This document shows, one piece after another, positions 8,296 to 15,997 of a stretch of DNA of 64,000 bases. The position numbers were made by a program, and so were the translations under genes. The stretch is from JBGPLJ01 sp963826145 (GTDB lineage Bacteria; Pseudomonadota; Gammaproteobacteria; Steroidobacterales; Steroidobacteraceae), in assembly GCA_963826145.1 (NCBI GenBank), contig CAWGVW010000001.1, forward strand, positions 1,302,001 to 1,366,000. Direction: 5' to 3'. The number at the start of each line of letters is the position of its first letter. Positions within the stretch are counted from its first letter, which is position 1. The notes beneath the pieces were generated by a model, which searched no databases, had not been told where the DNA came from, and saw only the letters and a list, made by a program, of their open reading frames with translations.

Positions 8296-8886
8296 ATGCT
8301 CGCGCTGGCACTGGCATATCCGCTCATCGTTCATGCGTCGATACTTTGGCCAGAGCCCTGGCTGAAATGGTTGGCGATAGCAGTGCTCTCGGCGCTGCCG
8401 CTGTACCCGATGCTTCGAGCCCGCCGCTGGTGGGCGTGGCTCGCGCTCTTCGCTGCATTTGCCGCCTGCGCCGGTCTTGTGATGCTCAGCGCCTCGCGAT
8501 TTCTTCTCTATTTGCCGCCCGTATTGATCCCGCTTTCGCTGTTGGCGCTGTTCGGTTCGTCGCTGCGCACGGGACGCGAACCTCTGATCAGCAAAATCGC
8601 GCGCTTTGAACGCGGCACGCTGACCGAGGAGCTCGCGCGCTACACACGCCGCCTGACGCTGTTGTGGTCGCTTCTGTTTGCGGCACTTGCGATCTCCGCC
8701 ATCGTCCTTGCAATAGCGGCGCCGCCACGGGTCTGGTCGCTCGCGACGAATTTCATCCACTACTTCGTGATCGGTGCGGCCTTCGCCGGTGAATACGCCT
8801 ATCGCCGCTGGCGTTTCCGGCACCTGCCGCATGCTGGCTTCATTGCCAATCTGCGGCTGATTGCCGCACGGACGCGTGCGCGATGA
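8296..8886 (+). CDS. integral membrane protein of aryl polyene cluster (COG4648-like)
   Basis: 196-residue hydrophobic protein with about five predicted membrane helices (near 1-10, 22-40, 45-62, 65-85 and 118-140). It has the composition and cluster position of the COG4648 membrane proteins found in aryl polyene gene clusters, whose biochemical role is not established. It starts 15 nt after the ACP gene, and its stop overlaps the start of the AMP-ligase gene by ATGA. A role in anchoring the biosynthetic complex or handling the lipid-linked product is possible but is inference. Confidence 0.72.
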   Translation: MLALALAYPLIVHASILWPEPWLKWLAIAVLSALPLYPMLRARRWWAWLALFAAFAACAGLVMLSASRFLLYLPPVLIPLSLLALFGSSLRTGREPLISKIARFERGTLTEELARYTRRLTLLWSLLFAALAISAIVLAIAAPPRVWSLATNFIHYFVIGAAFAGEYAYRRWRFRHLPHAGFIANLRLIAARTRAR

Positions 8887-10160
8887 ACCTGGAACTGCCG
8901 CTGCTGGTGGGCCACGGGGCGGGCGACGTGGTCGTGTATGGCCGGTCCGGGAATCTCCGGGCGCGCGATCTCATCGCGCGCTCCGCGAACCTGCTGGGGG
9001 AGCTACCGGAGCGCCGCTACTTCGTGAACATCTGCGAGCGACGCGGGACGTTTCTCACCGCCTTTCTCGCTGCGCTTCGCCACAGGGCGACGACGCTGTT
9101 GCCAGCCAATCAGAGCGTCGGCGCCCTGGCGGCGCTCGCGGATCTGCATCCGGACCAGGGAACGCTTGACGACGCTTTTGTCGCGGCACGGATTGCACCA
9201 ACGAACGCACCCGCAGACGATCGGATCCGTGGCCTCGCCGAGCCGGCTGCGATGGTCTTCACGTCCGGGAGCACCGGCGTGCCGCAAGGCCATCCGAAGT
9301 CGTGGGCGACGCTCCTCGGCGGCGCGGCGCTCACGAGCGAGCGCTTGTTCGCCCAATGCGGTCCCTGCAATCTCGTCACCACCGTACCGTCCCAACATAT
9401 GTTCGGCCTCGAGACCAGTGTCATGTTGACGTTGGCTGCCGGCTGTTCCGTCAGCGATGAGCGGCCGTTCTTCCCGAGAGACATTGCAAGGGCGCTTGAG
9501 GAGATCCCAGCGCCGCGAGTGCTCGTCACCACGCCGACTCACCTGCGCGCTTGCGTTACGGCCCGTCTGCGAATGCCGCCGCTCGCGTTCATCCTCTCTT
9601 CCACCGCGACTCTGACCCGCGAGCAGGCCAGCCAGGCCGAAACTCTTGCGGCGGCACCGGTTTTCGAGATCTACGGCTGTACCGAGGCCGGCGCCATGGC
9701 CACTCGGCGCACAACCGAAGGCGAGTGGTGGCGCGCGTTGCGCGGCGCAAGGCTGGAGGCCGTCGACGGCGGCGCCCTGTATATCAGTGAACATCTGCCT
9801 GAACCGCTCCCTTTGCAGGATCTGATCGAACCGGCGGATGACGGTTCGTTCCGCCTGCTTGGCCGGGCACGCGATCTAGTCAAGATCGCCGGCAAGCGCG
9901 CATCGCTCGCCGATCTGACACGGCAGCTGCTCGGCGTCGAGGGAGTGACCGACGCAGTCGTTTTCATGCCGAGCGACGACGGGCGCTGCGCGGCACTGGC
10001 AGTTGCTCCGCAGCGCTCGCGCGAGCAAGTACTCGCCGCCCTCGCCCGCCATATTGATCCGGCATTCCTGCCGCGGCCCTTGAAACTGGTCGCGAAACTT
10101 CCGCGGACCGACGCGGGGAAACTCCCGCGCGCGGCTCTGCTTGCCGCCCTCGACGAATAG
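8883..10160 (+). CDS. AMP-dependent acyl-ACP ligase (ApeH-like starter-activating enzyme)
   Basis: 425-residue adenylate-forming enzyme. The P-loop FTSGSTGVPQGHPKSW is near residues 129-144, the core motif EIYGCTEAG near 262, and the C-terminal catalytic Lys region is TDAGKLPRAAL. The Lys normally found in the P-loop (TGxPKG) is Gln here. It is shorter than acyl-CoA synthetases of 500 or more residues, consistent with the compact ligases of aryl polyene clusters that load 4-hydroxybenzoate or a related aryl acid onto an ACP. Start and stop sit inside a continuous operon. Confidence 0.85.
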   Translation: MNLELPLLVGHGAGDVVVYGRSGNLRARDLIARSANLLGELPERRYFVNICERRGTFLTAFLAALRHRATTLLPANQSVGALAALADLHPDQGTLDDAFVAARIAPTNAPADDRIRGLAEPAAMVFTSGSTGVPQGHPKSWATLLGGAALTSERLFAQCGPCNLVTTVPSQHMFGLETSVMLTLAAGCSVSDERPFFPRDIARALEEIPAPRVLVTTPTHLRACVTARLRMPPLAFILSSTATLTREQASQAETLAAAPVFEIYGCTEAGAMATRRTTEGEWWRALRGARLEAVDGGALYISEHLPEPLPLQDLIEPADDGSFRLLGRARDLVKIAGKRASLADLTRQLLGVEGVTDAVVFMPSDDGRCAALAVAPQRSREQVLAALARHIDPAFLPRPLKLVAKLPRTDAGKLPRAALLAALDE

Positions 10161-10180
10161 CACCCCCGCACGGATCGCGC

Positions 10181-11101
10181 ATGACACACGAATGGCGTGA
10201 GCAAGGTGAGCGCAGCAGCCCATTCATGATTAGGCTCCTGGTGCGCAGTGCACTGATCCTCGGCCGCCCGATCATCCGGGCCGTACTCTGGCCCGTTGCC
10301 CTCTATTTCTGGATGACTCACTCCGAGGCGCGCGAGGCCTCGCGCAACTACCTCACTCGCGTGACCGGCAGACCCGTTGTCGCCTGGCAGATACTCAAGC
10401 ACTTTCACTGCTTTGCAACGGCGTCCGTCGATCGCGTGTACCTGCTGCGCAACCGCGTGGGCGCCCTGTCCATGGAGACACAATATGGACCGGGCGCGCG
10501 CGAGACACTGATGAGCGGCCGCGGTTGCATCCTGATCGTTGCGCATTTCGGCAGCTTCGAGGCGTTACGCGTGCCGGCGCTGCGCCGTGGGGCACGCACG
10601 GTGCGCATCGTTCTCGACCGCGCCGTCGGGCGCATGGCGACCGCAATCTTCGAACAGCTCGAACCACGCCTTGCGGCCGGCATCATCGACGCCGCGCGTC
10701 CCGGCTTCGAAGTCATCCTGGAGGTGAAGAAGGCTCTGGATGGCGGCGACATCGTCGGCATCATGGCCGATCGTGCGCGGAGTGATGAGCGTGCGGTTAC
10801 GGTCGATCTTCTGGGCGGACGGGCGCAATTCCCTGCGGGTCCATGGCTCATCGCCGCCGGCCTCGGCGCGCCGGTTATTCTCGGATTCGGCGTCCTAAAG
10901 AACGGTCGTTATCACTGTGGCCTTGAGTTGTTCGCGCAGCGCGTGAGTATTCCACGCGCAACTCGCGACAGTTCCGCCCGGTCAGTCGCGCAGCAATACG
11001 CGACACGGCTCGAGCAGGCCGTGCGCGCGGCGCCCTACAACTGGTTCAATTTCTACGCCTATTGGTTGCCCGATGACGCATCCGAAACCGCTCAGCATTA
11101 G
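10181..11101 (+). CDS. LpxL-like lysophospholipid acyltransferase family protein
   Basis: 306-residue protein with the N-terminus MTHEWREQGERS, typical of the lauroyl/myristoyl acyltransferase-like proteins in these clusters, and a membrane helix at about 22-45. The catalytic His is in VAHFGSFEALR, where an HxxxxE motif replaces the classic HX4D. ADRARSDERAVTVDLLGG corresponds to the conserved Arg-rich block of the LpxL/HtrB family. This is the second acyltransferase of the cluster and is expected to transfer a fatty or polyenoic acyl chain to the lipid part of the product. Its 3' end overlaps the ketosynthase gene by 29 nt. Confidence 0.8.
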   Translation: MTHEWREQGERSSPFMIRLLVRSALILGRPIIRAVLWPVALYFWMTHSEAREASRNYLTRVTGRPVVAWQILKHFHCFATASVDRVYLLRNRVGALSMETQYGPGARETLMSGRGCILIVAHFGSFEALRVPALRRGARTVRIVLDRAVGRMATAIFEQLEPRLAAGIIDAARPGFEVILEVKKALDGGDIVGIMADRARSDERAVTVDLLGGRAQFPAGPWLIAAGLGAPVILGFGVLKNGRYHCGLELFAQRVSIPRATRDSSARSVAQQYATRLEQAVRAAPYNWFNFYAYWLPDDASETAQH

Positions 11102-12254
11102 CGCGTGGACGACAACGTCGGCGCTTGGTCGCGGGCGTGTCGCTCTCGCCGAGGCTTTGATGGCGGAACGCACGGGCCTTCGTCATCGCAAGTTCGAAAC
11201 CTGCGCACTCGATTGCTGGATCGGTGAAGTAGACGGACTAGACACGCCGCTACCGGCTCCTCTTGAAGCCTGGGACTGTCGCAACAATCGCCTGGCGTTG
11301 CTCGGCGTACGGCAGGACGGGTTCGATGCCGCCGTGGGCCGTGCCCGCGCACGCTACGGCGAACGACGCATCGGTGTGTTCATGGGAACGAGTACGGCGG
11401 GCATCCTCGAGGCGGAACTCGCCTATCGTGCGCGTGACCGCGAGCGCAATCTCCTGCCGTCGGGCTTCGATCACGCGCGCACTTCATGTACCTATTCGGT
11501 CGGGGGCTTCGTCCGGGCGGCGCTCGGGCTCGAAGGTGTGAGCGCCGTCATCTCCACCGCTTGCTCATCGAGCGCGAAGGTGTTTGCGTCTGCGCGCCGC
11601 GCAATTACGTCTGGATTCTGCGACGCAGCGGTGGTCGGGGGCGTTGATAGCCTCTGCCTCACGACCTTGCATGGATTCAACTCGCTGCAGCTCGTGTCGC
11701 GCGACCTGTGCCGACCGGCGGACATCGGACGCAACGGCATTTCGATTGGCGAGGCGGCAGGCTTTGCGCTGCTCGATCGCGAACCCGGCGATCTCGCCCT
11801 CATCGGTGATGGAGAGAGCAGCGATGCCTATCACATGTCGACGCCAGACCCGCAAGGACGCGGCGCTGTCGCCGCGATGAATGCGGCACTGAAGCGCGCT
11901 GGCCTCGTGGCGCAGGATATCGATTACGTCAATCTGCACGGCACGGCGACACCGGCCAACGATGCCGCAGAGGACCGTGCCGTTTGCGCTGTCCTTGGCA
12001 TGAACGTGCCCGTCAGCTCCACCAAGGGCTGGACCGGCCATGCGCTCGGCGCCGCCGGCATGCTCGAGGCCGCGATCGCGCTGACCTGCGTGGAGCACGG
12101 TTTCATCCCGAGAAGCCTCAACACTCGCACGATCGATCCGACCCTCAACGCGAATGTGCTTCTGGAGAGCCGCGCCGCATCGGTCTGCCGTGTCATGTCG
12201 AATTCCTTTGGATTCGGCGGAAGCAACTGCGCACTCATTCTGGGGCGGCCATGA
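11073..12254 (+). CDS. beta-ketoacyl-ACP synthase (aryl polyene ketosynthase)
   Basis: 393-residue thiolase-fold enzyme with a complete catalytic triad: Cys164 in STACSSS, His289 in LHGTATPAND and His323 in TGHALGAAG, plus the C-terminal motif NSFGFGGSN. This corresponds to the ApeO-type ketosynthase, which condenses malonyl-ACP with the growing aryl polyene. The chain-length-factor gene follows with an ATGA overlap, so a 1:1 heterodimer is likely. The start overlaps the preceding acyltransferase gene by 29 nt. Confidence 0.92.
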   Translation: MTHPKPLSISAWTTTSALGRGRVALAEALMAERTGLRHRKFETCALDCWIGEVDGLDTPLPAPLEAWDCRNNRLALLGVRQDGFDAAVGRARARYGERRIGVFMGTSTAGILEAELAYRARDRERNLLPSGFDHARTSCTYSVGGFVRAALGLEGVSAVISTACSSSAKVFASARRAITSGFCDAAVVGGVDSLCLTTLHGFNSLQLVSRDLCRPADIGRNGISIGEAAGFALLDREPGDLALIGDGESSDAYHMSTPDPQGRGAVAAMNAALKRAGLVAQDIDYVNLHGTATPANDAAEDRAVCAVLGMNVPVSSTKGWTGHALGAAGMLEAAIALTCVEHGFIPRSLNTRTIDPTLNANVLLESRAASVCRVMSNSFGFGGSNCALILGRP

Positions 12255-13051
12255 GGCGCGGAGCCTACCTGGAGGCGATCGGCTTCGTGGCGCCCGGCAT
12301 GCCGACATGGGCGCTCGCGGAAGCAGTATTGGCAGGACGAAGCGACATTGACCCGACGCTCGATGAGGGGTGTATCACGCCGCCCGTTCCGCAACTGCTG
12401 CCTCCGAACGAGCGCCGTCGCGCCCCGCTTCAAGTGCTGGTCGGACTGGCCGCTGCAGAAGCAGCGTTTGCGCGCACTACAATTGCCGCCGCCGGGACGC
12501 CGAGCGTCTTTGCGTCATCCGATGCGGACATGTCGATCATGCATCGGATCTGCATGGCGCTCGCCGAACCGGGGCGGATGGTGTCGCCGACCGACTTTCA
12601 CAACTCCGTGCACAACGCGCCGGCTGGCTATTGGGGAATCGCAGCGCATGCGACGCGATCGGCGACGACATTGTCGGCGTACGATGCGACAGCGATCGCA
12701 GGACTCCGCGAATGCTTTGCGCTGATCGATGACGGCGAGCGTGCCGTCCTGCTAGTGCTCTGCGACGTGCCGCCACCGGTGCCCCTCCTGGAGAAGCGGC
12801 CGATGCATGCACCATGTGGAATCGCCCTGTTGCTATCGCGCGATCCTGAGGGCGCAGGCGCAGCGAGAATCGGCATCGCTGACTGCGACAAGGAAACTGT
12901 CATGACCCATCCGCGTCTCGAACGCCTGCGGCTTGGAAACCCGACTGCGCGCGTGTTGCCGATTCTCGAGATGGTCGCCAAGCGTGAATCGCGAACCGTT
13001 GGTTTACGCGCCGAGGACGCCAGCCTCGCCGGCGTGCGCGTGCAATTCTGA
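12251..13051 (+). CDS. ketosynthase-like chain length factor
   Basis: 266-residue protein of the beta-ketoacyl synthase N-terminal-like (chain length factor) family. It lacks the Cys-His-His triad and has the diagnostic segment SPTDFHNSVHNAPAGYW. The start at 12251 is set by an ATGA overlap with the ketosynthase gene; an upstream in-frame extension reaches into that gene and is rejected. It is expected to pair with the ketosynthase at 11073-12254 as the KS:CLF dimer that fixes the number of extension rounds (ApeC type). It is the last gene of the rightward operon and ends 16 nt from a convergent gene. Confidence 0.88.
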   Translation: MRRGAYLEAIGFVAPGMPTWALAEAVLAGRSDIDPTLDEGCITPPVPQLLPPNERRRAPLQVLVGLAAAEAAFARTTIAAAGTPSVFASSDADMSIMHRICMALAEPGRMVSPTDFHNSVHNAPAGYWGIAAHATRSATTLSAYDATAIAGLRECFALIDDGERAVLLVLCDVPPPVPLLEKRPMHAPCGIALLLSRDPEGAGAARIGIADCDKETVMTHPRLERLRLGNPTARVLPILEMVAKRESRTVGLRAEDASLAGVRVQF

Positions 13052-13067
13052 GTCGGCTCGCCGGAGC

Positions 13068-13955
13068 TCAAAGCGTGTCGACTTCTCCCTCGGCATGAAC
13101 GCGCTCGCCGTTGCTTGCGCGCAGCCGAAACTCGGTTCGCGCGCCATTGCGCCAATGATGGAGCATCACCCAGGCGGGCAGCCGCACCGGCGCGCGGAAT
13201 CGCGCCGCCATTCGAACGGCGCCTCCGGCGAACTGCGATTCGAGTTCGTTTGCGATGCGCGCGAGCGTCCACATGCCGTGTGCTATCGCCCGATCGAATC
13301 CGAATAGCTTCGCGGTGGCGTCGGTCAGATGAATCGGATTCATGTCGCCGGAGATCCAGCCATAGCGCCGGCCGATGTCCGCGTCGCAATGCCAGCTCGC
13401 TGTCGCGACAGCCGGCGGGTCGACCGGCGCTGGACTGACCGGTCGCGGAGTGGTCGCGCTCTCCTTTTTCGGACGGCGCGCCAGAAATCTTGAGGTGGCG
13501 CGCCAAACGCCCTCTCCCGCGACAGCAACGTTGGTGGCAAGCGTGAATTCATGTCCCCGCGGTGTGTCTTCGTAACCTTCGAGCGCGGCGCGGATCGATA
13601 TCGACTCGCCTGCCCGGAGCCAGCGTGTTTGCGTGATTTCGTTTTCGACGTGCACGAGTCCGAGAAGACGGACCGGAAATGCCGGCGAGGTCAGAATCGC
13701 GAGGTGCAACGGCATGGCAAGCACGTGCGCAAAGGTCAATGGACAGGCATGGTCCGGCGCTCCTCCCGCCACCGCCGCAAAACGGTCGAACTGCGCGCGG
13801 GTGAGTGGTCGCGGATCGAGCGTCGCTTCAATTCGGGGAATGCGCCGACCTTCCGGCACGAGCGCGGGCCGGCGAGCAAAGATCGCCTTGCCGTAGGCGC
13901 AGGCAATCGACGGCGGAGTGGAAAATTGCAGAGCGGCAGGCCCTTCGGCAGTCAT
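13068..13955 (-). CDS. MaoC-family double-hotdog acyl dehydratase/hydratase
   Basis: 295-residue protein with two hotdog halves. The C-terminal half carries the hydratase-2 motif SGDMNPIHLTDATAKLFGF followed by AIAHGMW, with the Asp/His catalytic pair of MaoC enzymes. The N-terminal half is degenerate. It converges on the chain-length-factor gene and runs in the same direction as the ccm operon, 37 nt after ccmI, so it could be read from that transcript or from its own promoter. Possible roles are a further dehydratase or isomerase for the polyene, or general fatty-acid hydration; the position next to the cluster is the only link. Confidence 0.75.
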   Translation of the reverse strand: MTAEGPAALQFSTPPSIACAYGKAIFARRPALVPEGRRIPRIEATLDPRPLTRAQFDRFAAVAGGAPDHACPLTFAHVLAMPLHLAILTSPAFPVRLLGLVHVENEITQTRWLRAGESISIRAALEGYEDTPRGHEFTLATNVAVAGEGVWRATSRFLARRPKKESATTPRPVSPAPVDPPAVATASWHCDADIGRRYGWISGDMNPIHLTDATAKLFGFDRAIAHGMWTLARIANELESQFAGGAVRMAARFRAPVRLPAWVMLHHWRNGARTEFRLRASNGERVHAEGEVDTL

Positions 13956-13992
13956 GGTTCCCCCGCGAGGGCTGGCGGCGCGGTTGGGATCG

Positions 13993-15027
13993 TCAAGGAA
14001 CTCGCTTGTCGATCCTTAGCGCGACAACGCCGTCGCGTCCGACATGATAACGGACTTCACCATAGCTATCGCCGCTCGCGGGGCTCGCCGTGCCACTGCG
14101 CGAAATCCGCGCAACGACCTGCACTTCATCACCCGCATTGAGCGAGCGTCCCGGCATCATTGCATCGCCGGCGCCTAGTACGACGTCGATGGGCCATTTG
14201 CCGAGCGGCAAGCGCTTGACGGCGAGCGGCGGTCCCGCTTCGCCCGGATGCCTTGCGAGCACGAACAGAGCGCCTTCGCGACTGCTGATATCGTCCGTAA
14301 CATCGATGCGCACTCGAACCTGAACGGCTCCGGCTGGCTGACTGTTTGACGCGGACTGGGTGGATCCGAGTTGCTGATCGATCTCCGCGATCTTCACGCG
14401 CAGGATCTGCGCGATGTCCGCAGGCGGGTTCGTCGCGAGGAACTGCTGCCAGCGATCGCGTGCGAGGGCAAAGTCATTGCGTTGATACGCTGCGGCGCCA
14501 CCCCACCAGAGTGCGCGCGCGTTCTGTGGTTCCAGTGTCGCGACGCGCTCAAGAAGCTGGCCCGCCCTGCCGGCCAGCGAGCTCTGATCGGCGAGCGCAA
14601 GGGCCTCGCCGAGTCCAAGCATGGCCTCGGTATTGTTTCCATCGCTGAGTTCGAGCGCCCTCTCGTAGGCGTCGGCCGCGCGGTAGTAGCGATGGCGCGC
14701 GGCGTATGCGCGACCGAGCATGATCCAGCCGTCGAGTTCATCAGGCGAACCGCGCAAACGGTCCTCCAGGCGCTCGATCATCGGATCGCCAGATTCGGCG
14801 CGGTTACCAGCCGATCGTTCGGCGTCTTTCCAGTGCCAGTTGCTTGCGAAGGGGTACAGACCGGCCACAATTGCGATCACGAAGAGCGCCGTGAACACGA
14901 CGGTTGGTACCCGGGGTGCGTCGCGCAAGCCGCCCTCGGCTGGCGTACGGCGACGCAGGAGCGGCCATCCGAGCACTGCAATGCCGGCAAGTACCATCAG
15001 CCCGGCAATCAGCAGGAAGGGCGTCAC
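13993..15027 (-). CDS. ccmI: cytochrome c biogenesis protein CcmI
   Basis: 344-residue protein with two N-terminal membrane helices (about 3-24 and 42-62), TPR-like repeats (for example GWIMLGRAYAARHRYYRAAD near 100-120 and the following helices), and a C-terminal periplasmic beta-rich domain. This is the layout of CcmI/CycH, which delivers apocytochrome c to the CcmF/H haem lyase. It is the last gene of the ccm operon and starts in an ATGA overlap with ccmH. Confidence 0.88.
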   Translation of the reverse strand: MTPFLLIAGLMVLAGIAVLGWPLLRRRTPAEGGLRDAPRVPTVVFTALFVIAIVAGLYPFASNWHWKDAERSAGNRAESGDPMIERLEDRLRGSPDELDGWIMLGRAYAARHRYYRAADAYERALELSDGNNTEAMLGLGEALALADQSSLAGRAGQLLERVATLEPQNARALWWGGAAAYQRNDFALARDRWQQFLATNPPADIAQILRVKIAEIDQQLGSTQSASNSQPAGAVQVRVRIDVTDDISSREGALFVLARHPGEAGPPLAVKRLPLGKWPIDVVLGAGDAMMPGRSLNAGDEVQVVARISRSGTASPASGDSYGEVRYHVGRDGVVALRIDKRVP

Positions 15028-15464
15028 CGCACGTTGTCTCCGGTTTCGGCCTCATCCGCATCGCCAGGAACCAGCGCCGTTCGGTGTCGCACCACGCGCC
15101 AGGCAATCAGTGCGCCGGCGAGAAGCAGGATGCCCGGCGCAAACCAGACAACCCACGTGCGCGCGTTGAGCGGCGGACGAAAGAGTACGTAGTCACCGTA
15201 ACGCGCGGTGAGGAAGCCCTTCACCTCGTCATCGCTCTTGCCCTGAGCGATAAGGCCACGCACTTCGCGACGCAGGTCGGCAGCGAGGGACACGTCCGAA
15301 TCCGCAAGCGATTGGCTGCGGCACTGCAGGCAGCGCAGCTCGTGGATGAGATCTTCGTAGCGGGCTTGCTGTTGCGGATCGGGCAGCGGCGGTTCTGTAT
15401 CTATGGCATGAGCAGCTTCAACGACTACCGCGGCCAGCAGCAGTGCCCGGAGGAATGCGATCAT
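15024..15464 (-). CDS. ccmH: cytochrome c maturation protein CcmH (CcmL/NrfF type)
   Basis: 146-residue protein with a signal sequence and the redox motif LRCLQCRSQS (the LRCxxC signature), then a helix bundle (DLRREVRGLIAQGKSDDEV) and GDYVLFRPPL before a C-terminal membrane anchor (about 108-125). CcmH keeps apocytochrome c thiols reduced in the periplasm. It matches the short single-domain form with a separate CcmI, as encoded next to it. Overlaps of four bases join it to ccmG and ccmI. Confidence 0.92.
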   Translation of the reverse strand: MIAFLRALLLAAVVVEAAHAIDTEPPLPDPQQQARYEDLIHELRCLQCRSQSLADSDVSLAADLRREVRGLIAQGKSDDEVKGFLTARYGDYVLFRPPLNARTWVVWFAPGILLLAGALIAWRVVRHRTALVPGDADEAETGDNVR

Positions 15465-15997
15465 GAGCCGGCCTCCGCCTTGAGTTTTGCGAGAAACTCC
15501 TTTTGCCAGATCTCCAGCGACATCGGTCCGACATGCTTGTGGATGACTTTGCCGCCGGCACTGACGAGGAACGTTTCCGGAGCACCGTAGACGCCCCAGT
15601 CGATCGCGATCCGACCATCATCGTCCGTCGCTACCGTTTGGTACGGATTGCCGAGCTCGGTCAGCCACTGACTCGCTGCGGCATGATCATCCTTCCATGC
15701 GATACCGAGGATCGGGACCGACGTCGCCTTCTGTATCGCCAGCAACTGCGGGTGCTCCTCCCGGCATCCAACGCACCACGTGCCCCAGAAATTCACGACG
15801 ACCGGCTGGCCGCGAAAAGCGCTGAGCGAGACCGACTGATTCGGATTGGCGAGTGCCGGCGCTGTGAGATTGGGCGCCGGCTTGTCGATCAAGGGCGACT
15901 CGATGAGTTGCGGATCGTAGTCGCCCTTCAAGCCGTACCAGAAGAACCCGAAAAGCACCGCGACCGCGGCCGCCGGGATCAGGAACCGTGTCTTCAC
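15461..15997 (-). CDS. ccmG: thiol:disulfide interchange protein CcmG/DsbE
   Basis: 178-residue membrane-anchored thioredoxin-like protein. An N-terminal helix (residues 4-20) precedes the fold, and the active site is NFWGTWCVGCREEHP (CVGC). The cis-Pro region is DWGVYGAPETFLV. A GTG start at 15997 is chosen because it forms a GTGA overlap with the ccmF stop and places the membrane anchor right at the N-terminus; the longer in-frame ATG would add 52 residues without family support. It reduces apocytochrome c or CcmH. Confidence 0.9.
   Translation of the reverse strand: MKTRFLIPAAAVAVLFGFFWYGLKGDYDPQLIESPLIDKPAPNLTAPALANPNQSVSLSAFRGQPVVVNFWGTWCVGCREEHPQLLAIQKATSVPILGIAWKDDHAAASQWLTELGNPYQTVATDDDGRIAIDWGVYGAPETFLVSAGGKVIHKHVGPMSLEIWQKEFLAKLKAEAGS

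Noticed and set aside
7711..8832. Open frame of about 370 codons on the minus strand over the ACP and membrane protein genes
   Set aside because: Composition (RRxQ repeats) and antisense position show that it is a shadow of the rightward operon.
11984..12250. N-terminal extension of the chain-length factor reaching into the ketosynthase gene
   Set aside because: It overlaps 270 nt of conserved ketosynthase sequence; the ATGA junction at 12251 gives the proper start.
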